Of a stretch of 64,000 bases of DNA, positions 33,336-46,374 are shown in pieces. The stretch lies in NCBI RefSeq assembly GCF_000143415.4, contig NW_003314294.1, forward strand, positions 687,453 to 751,452, read 5' to 3'. The position numbers and the translations under genes were made by a program. The stretch's first letter is position 1, and the number at the start of each line of letters is the position of its first letter. A model generated the notes under the pieces. The model did not search any database and was not told where the DNA came from. It was given only the letters and a program-made list of their open reading frames with translations. The stretch is from Selaginella moellendorffii. Lineage: Eukaryota > Streptophyta > Lycopodiopsida > Selaginellales > Selaginellaceae.

Positions 33336-35722
33336 GTCACCAGAGATCTTTAGAATTGTGTTTGGAACCTGCATCCTCAATTGGGAGCTTTCTTTATGTT
33401 TGAGAGTGTGAAGTGGAGTGGCTTGAGGCTTGCAACACCCCATGTAAATACATTCAGCTGAGAGTTTTGGTGTTGTTATTGACACTTTCAGGGGTAACAC
33501 TTTCAGGGGTAACGGTCCTTATTACTTTAGAATTGATAGATAGATAGATTTAGCATAATGTCATGTCGTCACACTCTCTTGGAGGTCAAAATCCATTTTA
33601 TGGGCAACTTTATATGCTAGGTATATAAGAAGTCACAAATATAAGGCATCAAAACCCATTTAATACAAGTTATTAATGAGATTTATTATTATATCTTGAT
33701 ACACTCCTCCATCATATTAATTTATATGCATAAGCTTATAGAATGATGTATGAAATGGAACAAAAAGAACTTTATGAAATAACAATTACAAGCTGTTCTT
33801 TATGTGGTGTTTATATGTTACTAAGGAATGAAGGAATTAATTATTAATGCTATAGTATACCACAAATAAATGATGTTACTATTGTTTTTATTAGAAGAAC
33901 CATGAAAGTTATATATATCTTATGGCAAATATTTATAGAAAGATTTTAAAACACTTGATGTTAATTCCCTTGATATTTCCTTTTGGTAAGATACACAATG
34001 ATAACCACATTACTTCTAGATTATGCATATTGCTTATTTAAAAGAGACACATTACAATTAAGTTTTGACCAAATCTTGTAAGCCAACAACTTTAATTAAT
34101 TTTGGTTAATCAAGTGCTTAATTCAGGACCAGGATGATCCAACAAGACAAAGATAAAATAAAACCTGCTTAGCCACCTATGTAGAATATTATTTATGAGG
34201 CAGCAGCATAGCCTATGGCATGCTTGATCGTAAGTTTCTCAGGGGAATTCAAGGGATTTGATTGATAGGCATGTGTTTCCAGGTGAAATTCAAGGCACTC
34301 ATCCTCCCGAATCCTAGGTGCAACTTGTAGATGCGATCATGGAAAGGGCAATGGCTATGGTTTTTCATCCAATTCTTCACGACACAGAAGTGTATAGACC
34401 AGTGCAATACTTTGTAACAGCGAGACCTTGGCTGGGTAAGCATACTATTCTTTGCTTGAGGATTGGAACTCCACATTTTCTTTGTTTTTTTTTTCTTGGC
34501 TAGATCTTTACAATACCAGGATACGTCCTGTTACTCAAAGCTACCAGATCGAACTTGATCCTTCTCTAGTACATTAGAAACTTTCCGAAGATATACTTCA
34601 TAAGGAATGTACCATCTAAAGCTCCATTTTTTTCTTCATTTGCTGTTCTAAGTTTGCTGCTTACAGATTTTTATGTCTATCTCCCTACACACTGGGAAAA
34701 GTGTCGTGTGTGTGCAGGAAGTGGCAATATGCTATTTGCAATCCCGTCTTTTGGCACTTGGCATGCTTGAGGACATGGCAGGCAAGAGCTCTTCTTTCTT
34801 CTTTCCACCTTTTTCATGATTTTGCTGTGATGGCCTAACTTCATGGCGTTGAAGAAAACAGAAAGATATTGAGTCAGGACTATGATAGCTCTTAGCGAAA
34901 AATGTGGCATCATCGTCCCAAGCTTCACTTGGTGGTTTCCTTGCAGTTACTCTTAAGATCTTCGAGTGACTGATGTGCTTCAAAAGCTAGGGATTAAAGT
35001 ACAAAACACGTCACTCCAAGGACCTTTGAGTCCTACTTTCACCATCAATACAGTGTATAAGGAGGTTTTATATTAAATATTTTCACCTCCACCAATTTTC
35101 TATTGAGTGTGATTCTTGCTCCATGCATTGTTTGTAGTGCTGAAAGAAATTCTTGATATAAGTCTAATGAACAAATAAAAAGGCCTGTCTAGAATAGTCC
35201 AATTCCAATTCCAGAAATGGTTTTGAGAGACTTATATTATAACTATGACATTCAAAACAGTATTTGTTAACAATATTTTCAATAATGAGGAGTTGCTAAA
35301 CTTTCTAGGCCACCAAATCCACTCAATGGCAGCCAGGGTAATTGTCAAAGGGTTATTTATATAATCACATTTTAACACTGATGTTTACTCTTAACCAATG
35401 GAAGCAGAAAAGAAAGTGTTATGACGTATATCACATACAAAGTGTTGACCAGCATTGATATTCAACCATTTTGCAGTGGAGACTAGTTGTTGTGTTACTT
35501 GGATTTGATAATTCTTTTTAATGAATTTGATAATTTCTTTTGAGGAAGCACATCCTTATAATTATTTCATCATTTTTTCTTTCAAAGTGGAATTCAATAT
35601 TTTTTGTTTTGATATTATTCCAATGTAGTTTTCAATTTAACAAAATCAATCAAAACAGTAATTTGAATATTCTTTTTTTAACTGGGTGAATTCTAACGAA
35701 GAACCCTAAATATTTTCCCACT
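33336..35722. other. AT-rich intergenic region, no gene seen
   Basis: No open frame carries recognisable features. A short GATA run lies at about 33536-33547. The last few hundred bases hold the ADH promoter. Confidence 0.5.
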
Positions 35723-36909
35723 ATGATGCGAGCTATGGTGCTTGAAGCGCCTGGAAGCGCTCTCAAGCTCACGGAGCTCCCGATTCCAGAGCCTCGCGAC
35801 GGCCAGGTCCGCGTCAAGGTCTCGGCGTGCGCTGTGTGCCGCACGGATCTCCATGTGGTAAGCGCCAGGCTTTGATTTCCTTCCAAAAATCGCCGCGCAG
35901 GTCGACGGCGAGCTCAAGGAGCCCAATCTTCCGATAATCCCTGGTCACGAAATCGTGGGACTGGTGGATAAGATCGGGCGAGGCGTGGATCCTTTGCATT
36001 TTTCAATTGGAGCTAGAGTGGGAATTCCTTGGCTGGGGAGAACTTGCGGGAGCTGCAGCTACTGTGTGGATGGAACTGAGAATTTGTGTGACGAGCCAGG
36101 CTTCACAGGTGAGAAAGCTTTCAAGTTCTTTATTCTTCGTTCCAGTTCTTCTTTGCATGGAAAAAGATTCTTTCTTGCAGGCTATACGATCGATGGTGGC
36201 TATGCCGAGTACGCCGTTGCGAACAGTGCCTACTGCTTCTCCCTTCCGGAGAATTACCCGGACGTGAAAGCCTCTCCACTCCTTTGCGCCGGTCTCATCG
36301 GCTATCGATCACTAAGGATGGCTGGATTCACGCCTGGAATGCCCAAACCCCGCAAGTTTGGAATCTATGGATTTGGAGCTGCTGCTCACATCGCTGCTCA
36401 GGTACACCGAGCTCTTCGACCGCTCTCGAATCGTACAAAAGCTTTGGATCTTCCAGGTGTTGAGACACGAAGGTCATGAAGTGTATGGTTTCACTCGACC
36501 GGGCGACGTAGAGGCACAAGCTTTTGCTCGAAAAGTTGGAGCCACTTGGTCGGGCGATTCCACCGCGTCGCCTCCACAACTCTTGGACGCCGCCATCATC
36601 TTTGCTTCGGTGGGATCGCTGGTACCGCTCGCTCTGGCAGCCATTCGCAAGGGCGGGGTGGTGGTTTGCGGCGGGATTTACATGACTCCAGTCCCCTCGA
36701 TTCCATACGCGGCGATCTGGGGCGAGAGGAGAGTGGTGTCGGTCGCGAATCTCACGCGCTTGGATGCCATCGAGTTCTTGCGAGTGGCTTCGAGCATGGA
36801 GATCAAAACGGAGACAGTGGAGTTCAGATTGGAGGAGGCAAACGAAGCGCTGCGAGCTCTGAGGGAAGGGAAGCTCAATGGGGCAGCAGTTCTTGTTCCA
36901 GGGATCTAG
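35723..36909 (+). CDS. Zinc-dependent alcohol dehydrogenase of bacterial type, 4 exons, 338 aa
   Basis: Exons 35723-35857, 35901-36108, 36181-36401, 36457-36909; introns of 43, 72 and 55 bp are GT-AG and 1017 nt stay in frame. It is an MDR-family oxidoreductase using NAD(P) and zinc. Catalytic zinc ligands are Cys39 (CRTDLH) and His61-Glu62 (PGHE). Structural zinc Cys 94, 97, 100 and 108 lie in the CGSCSYC..LC pattern. The coenzyme fold starts at GIYGFGAAAHIAAQ. The motif set (VPWLG-type, GYTIDGGYAEYAVA, LLCAGLIGYRSLRMAG, FTRPGD) is what I know from bacterial propanol-preferring/zinc ADHs rather than plant class P or cinnamyl ADHs. It has host-like introns and looks intact. The second ATG, three bases on, is an equal start. 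The stop is directly followed by an LRR-kinase fragment. Confidence 0.88.
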
Positions 36910-36915
36910 GTGGAA

Positions 36916-37620
36916 GTGATCTCGTTTGACGGCACGGGCTTTGACAACCTGACGGTATTAAGACGACTTTGCTACGACTGTGTACCATATGGCTTAATTG
37001 TTTTTCTCCAGGCATCTCAACAACGGTGTGATTCCCACTGCGCTGTCTACGATGCCAAAACTATTTCACCTATACGTGATTTTGCGAGTTGCCACTGCTC
37101 ATGATAGTTTTAGTCTTCGCCTTCGTGACAGACTGCTGGAAGACAACAACTTTCCAGGAGCCATACCTCCAGAAATCGGCAGCTTGCCACAGCTGAGAAT
37201 CTTGTGAGAGTTCTCTCTGTTTTCTTTCTTTATGGAGTTGATTGAGCTGCAGATTCTAACTTTTGCTAACTGACAACGACATAGTAATAAACTTGAGGGC
37301 CTCGTACCTGAAACCATCAGTCGCCTGGCTTTCCTCCTCGAGCTGTATGATGGTTTTGATTTTGATTGTCTTACGCTAACTGATGAATATTTGACCATCT
37401 TGTCTGCTATGCAGGTTGCTCCTGCTTTTTCTTCTCTGATACCGTTTTACCAGCGATCAGCGATCAATAGTTTAAACCTTGTCGGACAGATTCCGTGAGG
37501 CAGCGTGAAAGTTTTAAAGACAAAACTTTTTCTTTGTGACTCTTGACATGGTCAACATGCCGGTTTCTGGAGAACCACTTGAATGGTTGCATCGACGCCA
37601 GCCATTGAAACTGCGGTGGA
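36916..37620 (+). pseudogene. LRR receptor kinase fragment
   Basis: Begins six bases after the ADH stop with ISFDGTGFDNLTVLRR. Degenerate LRR exons follow, still with their introns: FHLY, then LLEDNNFPGAIPPEIGSLPQLRIL (37131-37205), NKLEGLVPETISRLAFLLEL (37289-37345), NLVGQIP near 37477 and ENHLNGCIDAS near 37572. These correspond to exons 6 to 13 of the intact gene at 22742-26786. The variant DGTGFDN is shared with the other pseudogene at 53190 and differs from the intact gene (GDTGFDN). Confidence 0.8.
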
Positions 37621-37625
37621 AGAAT

Positions 37626-37800
37626 ATGAAGAGTTTTGTCTTGATAGATTTCTTGGCAACTCCACGATTGACCGTCAAACGCCAAAACTTTGAGCTGTAT
37701 CATGTGTGTGTCAAAGTTGGCACCCTGGTGCTCGGATCAAGCCAAGAATTTCTTTGTGATCACAACAAAGTTTTGTGAAAACGCTTATTTACGATGTTCA
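37626..37800 (+). pseudogene. P450 and PPR shards
   Basis: 37626-37700 reads EEFCLDRFLGNSTIDRQTPKL-like, matching the P450 segment FCPERFLGDSRIDVKGQNFEL. At 37735-37757 GGATCAAGCCAAGAATTTCT matches the PPR codons for DQAKSFF. The sequence after it resembles 30517-30555. The order P450 then PPR is the same as in the larger broken copy at 29411-30985. Confidence 0.6.
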
Positions 37801-37901
37801 ACTCCAATCCCGACAGTTACAAGTGAATGTGTAGCTGAGTTGGTTATGAAGGAGCACATTCTTTCTTGGTTTTCGGCTGCACAGTCTTCCTTGGGATATT
37901 G

Positions 37902-39197
37902 TCATAGTGGATTGAATGATGGCTTAAAAGGATACAACGCACCACCCCTTTGGTGAAAAGCCGTTCGCCAGATACCAGTCACCTCATTGTAAATGCCACC
38001 CGAACACCCTTCAAAGTGAAGCATCAAGAAGGTGATCTCCGTCTCACCTCCCGCCACTACCAAACTCCACTGATGCATATTGCTTGCTAGCAGCCCAACT
38101 TTTCTCAGATTTGCCGGCAGAATCTCTCTAGGCATTGTTGCCAAGGGTCGCCATTGTCTGGATGCTTCGTCCAGATAGACAAAACCAAGGGTTTGTGCAT
38201 CCAGTATAAAGTTCGCAAGCACCAGTTTTCCTGAAACCCAGTGAACACAAAACCAAGCATAAAAAGAAAAAGAAAACATAAACTTACCGGCACAGTAAAC
38301 AAGTGAGGTGTTATTGTTTCGGCATCCGTTGTATGGTTCTTGATGCAAGCCCATGGGAAGACTCGTCCAGGTTGCCAAAGTCGCCACCTTGCCATCTGAA
38401 TCCCACACGTTGACGCACTTGAGTGATCTGGTGTTGTTCTTTGCGATCGTGATAAAGTAGAGCTTGTTCTCCCGTAGAAGCATGCAATCGTTGGCGTCAT
38501 CAAAGGAAGTCTGGGCAATCTCATTCCCGTTTGTGAATACTCGACAAGACGAGACCCATTTGTGAACTCTGGAATCATAAACTTGTAGAACTAGATGGCG
38601 TGCACCTACATACGTTGTCTTGATTCCCTGAACACAAACCACGGAAAACCAAGGCCTGTCGTCACTACCAACTGAAGATTGGATAGCCACGAAAATTATG
38701 GTTGGCTCAGAACCAGGTGGTGGAGGCAGCTTCACCAGGGAACTTAAATCTAAGGGGTTGCAAACCACAGCAGTCCCTAAGGTGTTCAAGGGGAAGTATG
38801 CAAGAACAAGCCCGGCAGAAGACACACAGATACTTGCTGTTTCCATCGTTGTAAACATCTCGATCATCTTTCATGAAAGAGGCCTTGAATTTCCATCACA
38901 GAGACCAACACTGCAAAAACCATCCATGATATACCACTGCCCATTGCAAAACCTGTGAGCTTTGCTATATCCCAAGCCCTGGATTGCGGACTTCCAAGTC
39001 TTGCAGACGCTCTTTCCACGGCAAAGTGCCGGCAGTGGCAAGAAGTTTAGAATGTGGAGCTGGAGTTCCAAAGGCAGCTGGGACCAGCTGGGATGATCCA
39101 GAGCACCTGTAGTTCTACGCCTCACCTTGCGATTCGTGATCATACCATCCCAGTGCCGCTTTTGCTTCTTCTCCGAAATATTGATAAATGGATCCAT
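37902..39197 (-). pseudogene. F-box/kelch-like protein gene with one in-frame stop
   Basis: The N-terminus from 39197 has an F-box (LDHPSWSQLPLELQLHILNF, then CRGKSVCKTWKSAI), the part that binds Skp1 in SCF ubiquitin ligases. The C-terminal part is the kelch/beta-propeller-like domain of plant F-box proteins that recruits substrates (SICVSSAGLVLAYFPL, VCNPLDLSSLVKLPP, WRPLATMPREI, HQWSLVVAGGE). TGA at 38873-38871 stops the frame; the same frame continues after it. A 57-bp GT-AG intron (38287-38231) is an exact multiple of three and is probably removed. The stop could be a recent TGG-to-TGA mutation or could lie in an unusually small 42-bp intron. Without the stop the length (about 411 aa after splicing) is normal. 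Confidence 0.75.
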
Positions 39198-42100
39198 ACC
39201 CTAGCGCAAGGATAAATGATAAAAAGGTAGAAAGAGGAATCTGTCCGGCTCTAGGATGATCCTTAAGTACTGCCCTAGCCACATAAACTTATGCCCCTTT
39301 TCTATGCTGGTAATGGGATGGGAATCGAGTGCAAGACCTCTCATAACTCTGTACCCATTGATTGTGATCAATCTTTTTCCCTTGCTCGGAATAGTTCATT
39401 GAGAGATTAATTCATCTAAAATAGCAAAGACATTATTTCTTCTTTGATCGATCAATGAATCCATGGGTGAAGCATGGAATTTGGATGGAAAAGAGCGATT
39501 GATAAAGAGGTAAATGTTTTATTTTGTATATCTTCTCAGAGCAAAAGAAGGAAGTTTCTAGAATTATGCCTAAATTTAAGCATTTAAAGAAGAAAAACTT
39601 GATCTAGGCAAGAAGTAGTTAGAAATGGTTATAAAATTATGTAGTATATAAGTAACATTTAGTTGGAAAACAACTTCTATTCATTATTATATACATTTTC
39701 ATTGAATTAACCATCTTTTCTCCTGCAACCCCTATTCACTATTGTATGCATTTGCATTGAATTAACCATTTTTCCTCCCACCTATGACTATTTTTTATAA
39801 AGTAGAGTTAAGAAAAATAACACATACTTATCCTTACTTATGCATTTGGGGTTTGAGGTTGAGTTCTATTTTATTCTCAATTTTCTATTTTTTTTTCTTC
39901 TCTTCTTCTTTTATGTTCTCGTCTCTATTTGTTTGTCATTGTTTTGCAAGCAGGGGCAAGAACACAAGTACAGGTAGAAAAACCTTTACTTATTTTTAGC
40001 AACCACGGTGGGATAAATTGTCACTTTTTGGCTTGAAAAACAACTAAGAGAATCATTTGTGAATTCCAAACATGCCCAACACTATAAATCACAAGTAGCT
40101 CTCTTTAGTAATTGCAAAAGCCTTGAGCTTAGACAATACTAAATGAAGAAACTCTTCTTGCGATTGTAATGACTTAGTGTTTAGATAACACAAAAAAGAT
40201 AGTTTTCAATTGTCACCAAAGCCACAGAGTATGAGACTAGTTTGAAATTGAAGTATTAGATACATTGCTAGGAAACTCAAGTTTAAATTGCTTTGCTAGC
40301 AATTTTTTGACAAAAATCCAAAAGAAAAAGGAATGGAGTTTGTTTGATGTGGAAAACACAATCAACTATTTTAGAATTCTTTCCTTCTGAGCAAGCTTTT
40401 ACTTAGGTTTTTAGAGAATATATTTTTTAGCAGTGTATCACAATTTTTCTAGGTATACACAAGTAAGAAAATTGGGCACCTATAACTTTTGTCTTTGACT
40501 CCAATTTAAAGAGAGTTAAAGTCAATTTTAGTGAAGAACAAATTGGGGAATTATTCACCCAAATCTTACAAGGCTTTAATAGATAAAACATTATGCTGTT
40601 TCAAGGCTTTGATCCAAAATCCTTTAGCTTAGACTACTACTTAAATATGGTTTGAGAGTAGATTTGTCCCAAATTTAAGTCTCCTATGCATACTGCAAGA
40701 GTCTATGAGACTCAAATAATACTCATAAGTCGAAAATTTACAAATGGTTATTACAAATCGCTTTACACCTAGTACACATAAGCAAATTAATCAAGGCTCA
40801 TATCTTATACATAAAGAGCTTATAAACACTGCTCAATGTGAAAAGTGTTATTCTTTTATATATTTTGAGAGCACTTACATCACATCTAGCCCCATAAAGA
40901 GGAATCAAGGGAAATCATGTGAAACACACCCCATATCTCTTAAAGTGAGGCATAGATAAAGAGCAAATATACAAGTGAATACGTGTAAAAATCCATCTTT
41001 CAAATCAATTGAGCAACACTTAATTGCTAAGGGAAATACTCATCACTTTAGGCCTGAAAAACCCTTTGTAAGGTGTGAACCACCCTTTATATGGCATAAT
41101 CCACATGTGTATGTACCTCCTCATAAAAGAGAATTTCTATATAGTGAATATTTTCCATATAGGCAAGATTATATAACTACTTTAGTAAGAGTTGTAACTC
41201 AATTTTTGCCTATATTTGGAACGCATAGATCACCCTATGTGCTAATTGAGCTTTTACCAAATGAAGTAGTTGAGAGGCTTCACATTATAAATGCAGAATA
41301 AAGAGTTGTAAAGCTTGCTACTAAACATTGGTATTGTCACTTTGATCTCTGAAGAACAAAACAAGCTTAAAGATATTAGAAAAGGGTTTTGTCTAAAAAT
41401 GAAATAACCTTAAACACTCCCAAAATTTTTGAAATACATTACAAAGCTAAAAAATCTATCATACAAGCTTGAGCAGAGACTTGTATTGACCATAATCACC
41501 CATTGGCGAAGAGGCTAAAGAGAAATTTGCCTTGAAAAGCAATTTTTGTTTACATTTGAAGTAAAATCTTCCACGAATTAGTTATCACATATTTGAAAAA
41601 TTACCTAATGTTATTCCATAATCAAATTAACCTAGAATAGGCTATTATGTACTACTAGACAATTTGACTCTTATGTTGATTCCACAGGGCAATTTCATAA
41701 ATTAGTCTTTATGTGCTGTTCAAATTAATCCTTAATATTAATCCAATTTGCCTAAAATTTGCCAAGAATAATAGGTCACTTTTTTTAATTCCATAGTTGT
41801 AAGGGCAAGATTGGCTATAAACTAGAGGGTAAGACCCATTATGAAGTAAGCAAACTATTTTGGAATTTGCTATCATACGCCAAAGTCCTTGCATTGAATT
41901 AATCTTAACCACATTAAGCACGGATAGAAAGGAAAGGACCTTTTGCACACCTAGGTGGAAAGATTGAGAATTGATGACCTTTCATTGTCTTAATAAAAGT
42001 TGAACGAAGGAATTGGGGTAGGCAAGATAAGAATATTTACTAATAATCCACTATACCTATCATAAGATATATTTTGCTTATAAACCTAAACAAAAGTTGG

Positions 42101-43600
42101 GTGATCACCACTCTGTATAACTAGACAAAAGTATAAGAAAGCAAAAACTAAAGTATTATGTGTGTCTAACAAGGCTAACAAATGATAGATTTAACGAAAT
42201 TGCTTAAAAAATTCCATAAATTATTGAGCGAAATACTTAACATTATTTTGCTCAAGGTATACAAAAGTCTGACCCTTGGTACTTTTACTATTGTCAAAGA
42301 AGGTGTGATAATACACTTAGATTACTTTGTAGATACATAGCGTAAACAAGACTTATATCTGTGGAGTTACCCATACAAAAAGAAAATAGTATTAGGATTC
42401 TTCCTAGAGAGAGAGATAGTTTGCTTATCCGAGCTAGACACAAATCCTAAGTATTATAACTTGCAAAAGATTTATAAAATTCTGTCTACTAAACAATTGC
42501 TACAATTTTATACAATCTTAAACAAAGAAGCTATTGTAGAAACTTTAATAGTTCACAATAAAGTTTAGATACCCATAAATAGAAATATAATGGTTAATAA
42601 TTGGGTTAATAAACATTAGATGAATTCCAAATTTGGATTGATAGGCAACAAAATTTTGTGGAGTAAAAATCTTCTAAAGTGGACCACACCTGAGTAAGAC
42701 AGATATGTTGTGAAAAATAACATTTGTTGCTCAAGAAATTTTTGGGACTTTCATATAAAAAATGTTCTAGACATTTAGCTTTTATAGGAAAGTCATCCCT
42801 ATTTCAAAATTGATTGGGAAACTAAGTGCTTGCTTCTAAGAGTGACTGATAAACTAATTTAAAAGGGGAATACATTGATACCAACATTTTGTACCATTCA
42901 CTCCACAAACAAGGCATAATAACTAAACTTGCTATACTAGCAATACCAACAAACCTCGAAATATATAAGTATAGACCAACAATTAATCTTATCTATAAAG
43001 CTTTAGAGGGCATAATCTTTATGCATAAAATTGTTATTGTCTATATCAAACAAGGTTATAGATATACAACATTTCCCTCATAATTTAATGAGTGGAAGGT
43101 AGTCTAAAAAGAAGTATTCACAATATCTAAAATGAAATTATAGATCATTTGCTCGTGATATTTGCGATCTTAACCTCCTTTCAGAACAAACTAAATCATT
43201 ACTTAACTACTCTAGAAAAAAGATTAAAAGAGAGTGAGCTAAAAGCATATTAGATACACCTTAATGAAGAGGAAATCAAAATTCTCAATACGACTTTGAC
43301 AATCATCTAGAATACGTGAATCCATATGCTACTCCTCCTTGGTAGCATTGGCACATAGAAAATATTTTTGCTTCAGCTGAGAATAGTGGAATACAAAACA
43401 ACTAGAGTGATTCCCCACAAAAGGAAGAAGAATTAAATTTATAGTTCTTACCCTTTGATAGTGATCCATGTTCCCCTATGAACTAAACACTTATTTTGCC
43501 TATATTAGTTGCAAAATAGAGCATTTCCTATCAAATTGTAATGAGCATGATGACAATTGCAAGAACAGTAATAAGCATCATCATCACATATCCATCCTTT
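39198..43600. other. AT-rich region, probably decayed transposon, no intact gene
   Basis: The only longer open frame (40975-41301, with KPFVRCEPPFIWHNPHVYVPPH) is followed by stop-filled sequence and matches no family I know. 39676-39775 holds an imperfect tandem duplication of about 45 bp (ATTGAATTAACCAT at the end of each unit). Short scattered peptides suggest an old retroelement, but no domain could be named before 43680. Confidence 0.4.
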
Positions 43601-43679
43601 TCTGGAATTAAAGGAGAAAACTCACAATTGTATATTGAGTAATACACAGAAGCAATTAAACTCAATCAAATAGATGGGC

Positions 43680-45960
43680 AGAAAATAATTTTTTCCTTAT
43701 ACACTTAAATATTGCTCAAATACTTAAATCCTACTAAGCATAACTACACAACCACTGAAAAAGAAACTTTAGATATAGTTTACGCTTTACAAAAATTTAG
43801 GCATTATTTTTTGGTAACAAAATAATTGTCTTTGCTAACCATAAGGCTCTTTTATATCTCATTAATAAGCCATACATATCTACTTGATTAACTAAATGGT
43901 TTTTACTATTACAAGAATATAATCTTTAAATAATACATTGACTTGGAAAATTACATGAATAGGTCGATTGCCTAAGTTGCATCATTACAAAAGAATCACA
44001 TAATACTAAAGTAAAAAAACTTTTATATGCGCATTTATTTGCAATCTTCATGCCCACCATTTAGTTAAAAAATATACAAATCTATCTTTTTATACACAAT
44101 TTTACCCCACTATAATTTGCTAGAAAAAAAAAGTTGTTTGTTTTGAGGACATAACATTACTTTATTATGGGGAGTGCTTATATAAATTAGGCATCAATGG
44201 AATACTAAAGAGATGTATTCATAAATATGAAGAAAGAGATAAAATCCTAAGGAAAGCTCACTCAAGCACATTAAAAGGCCATTTTGTAAATGAAATCACT
44301 ACTAAAAAAGTCTTACAAGTAGGGTTATGGTGTCCTACATTTTTATCTTAAATGGTCAAGCTAATTAACATAAAAATGAATATGGAGCTAAATCATCAAA
44401 GTATAAGATTTTTTATTAATATCGGGAAATCAAGTCTTCCCGAAAAAGATATATTCCCTATTCTTTTCACAGATAAAATTTTGGATTCGATAGTAGGTTA
44501 TAAGATGTATTCATTTTTAGATGGATTCTTTAGTTATAATTAGGTGGACATAACACTTGAAGATCAACACAAAATGACTTTTATAAGCCTATGGGGAGTT
44601 TATGCCTATTGCAAAATGATTTTTAGCATATATAATGCTCATTTTATATTTCAAAGAGTTATTACGGACACTTTCAGAGAATATCTCACTAGTTCTATGG
44701 TACTATAGTACATTTGTATGGTACATTTGCACTTGGCCGAATAAGCATAAGGACAGAATTTCCAAATGTTTATTTAGCCAAGCATACTTAGCCCCGGCTT
44801 TTTAATTCTCTTTTGCTCTGTCTTGCACTAGCTTGACAAGAACCCTCACGTTTTCATAGATGATTTTAGTGTCTTTAGCTTCAAAAGAAAAAATTTAGCT
44901 TACTTGCAAAAATGTTTGCAAAAATACATAGAATATAACATTTCTTTTAATCCAAAGAAATATACTTTCTTTGTAAATTCAGGCATACTTTTAGGCATAT
45001 TATATGCAAGGAATGTATCATTATAGACAAAAACAAAGACAAAACCTAAGTGATTGAGATAATATTTTCACCATACGATTTAAAAAGTCTTCATTGCTTT
45101 TTAGGCAAAGTTATCTATCACAAGCAATTTATAAAAGTTTATGCAAAAATTGCCAAACCACTTACTAATCTTTTAAAAAAAGATACTTCATTTATATAAA
45201 AACAAATTGTCAAGAAGCATTTCTAAGGCTTAAACAATGCTTTAAAAAGGCACTTATACTTATTAAACTCGATTGGACATAAAAATTTCACTTACAGGTG
45301 GATATTTTTTATATTGCCACAGGTGTAATATTATCCTAGACACAAGGTGATCAAAAAATCATCCTATTTATTATACTAGTAGACACTTAAATCTTGCTAA
45401 GCATAACTACACAACTATTGAAAATAAAACCTGAAATGTAGTTTACGCTTTACAAAAATTTAGGCATTATTTTTTGGTAACAAAAATAATTGTCTTTGTT
45501 AACCATAAGGCTCTTTTATATCTCATCAACAAACCATACATATATGCTTGACTAACTAAATGGTTTTTACTATTACAAGAATATAATCTTCAAATAATAC
45601 ATTAACATAAAAAATTCTATGAATAGGCCGATTGCCTAAACTGCGTCATTACAAAAGAATCATATAATACTAAGGTAGAGAAACTCTCAGATGCTCATTT
45701 ATTTGCAATTTTTATACCCAACACTTGATTAGAAAATATACAAATTTATCTTTCTATACACAATTCTACCCCACTATAATTCACTAAAAATAAAAAAGTT
45801 GTTTATTTTGAGGACATAACATTACTTTATTATGAGGAGTGTTTATATAAATTAGGTATCAATGGAACACTAAAAATATGTGTTCATAGATATAAAGAAA
45901 TAAATAAAATCCTAAGGGAAGCTCACTAAGTCTTCTCTTCCCCAAAGTATTCAAGAATCT
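43680..45960 (+). mobile_element. Decayed Ty3/gypsy pol fragments, two partial copies
   Basis: RNase H remains (HNYTTTEKETLDIVYALQKF and RHYF) occur near 43742-43815 and again near 45400-45470. The integrase zinc-binding remains (LGINGILRRCIHEYE-like) occur near 44190 and 45850. RT remains (DKILDSIVGYKMYSFLDGFF and a decayed LGK.SYHKQFIKV block) lie near 44470-45160. There are many stops, and AT content is very high. The second copy is nearly the same as 49020-50430. Confidence 0.7.
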
Positions 45961-46374
45961 TAATACACCTTTCAAGATCTTTTGGGAGAGACTTTTTTTA
46001 TAAATAGATGATGTAACCTAATTTCCACTACGGTTTATAATTGTCATCACTAGGCCAAACGGAGTAGGAGCGAATGTACTGCTGATCAAGAATTCTCTAC
46101 TTCCAAAAGATGGTCTTCAATGGGATTCCAAAAGTGTGCAAATGGAAGTTCATGGGTATGGTGTGTTCCACGTCAACTGTAGCGAAGAAGAGCCTTTAGC
46201 ATCGTTGAAAAGACACTGAAACGATCACACCATTTGTTACCTATGAATTAACTAGGGAGTGACGATGACAATCAACTAAGAGGTCCAGGGGGTGGGTGTG
46301 GCAATGAACCAAGGGGTGTTGATTAACCAAAACCTGGGCAAGAAAATAATTTTTTCCCCTATACGCTAAAAAAC

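Noticed and set aside
38871-38873. TGA in the F-box gene as selenocysteine
   Set aside because: Land plants lack the selenocysteine machinery; mutation or a tiny intron is far more likely.
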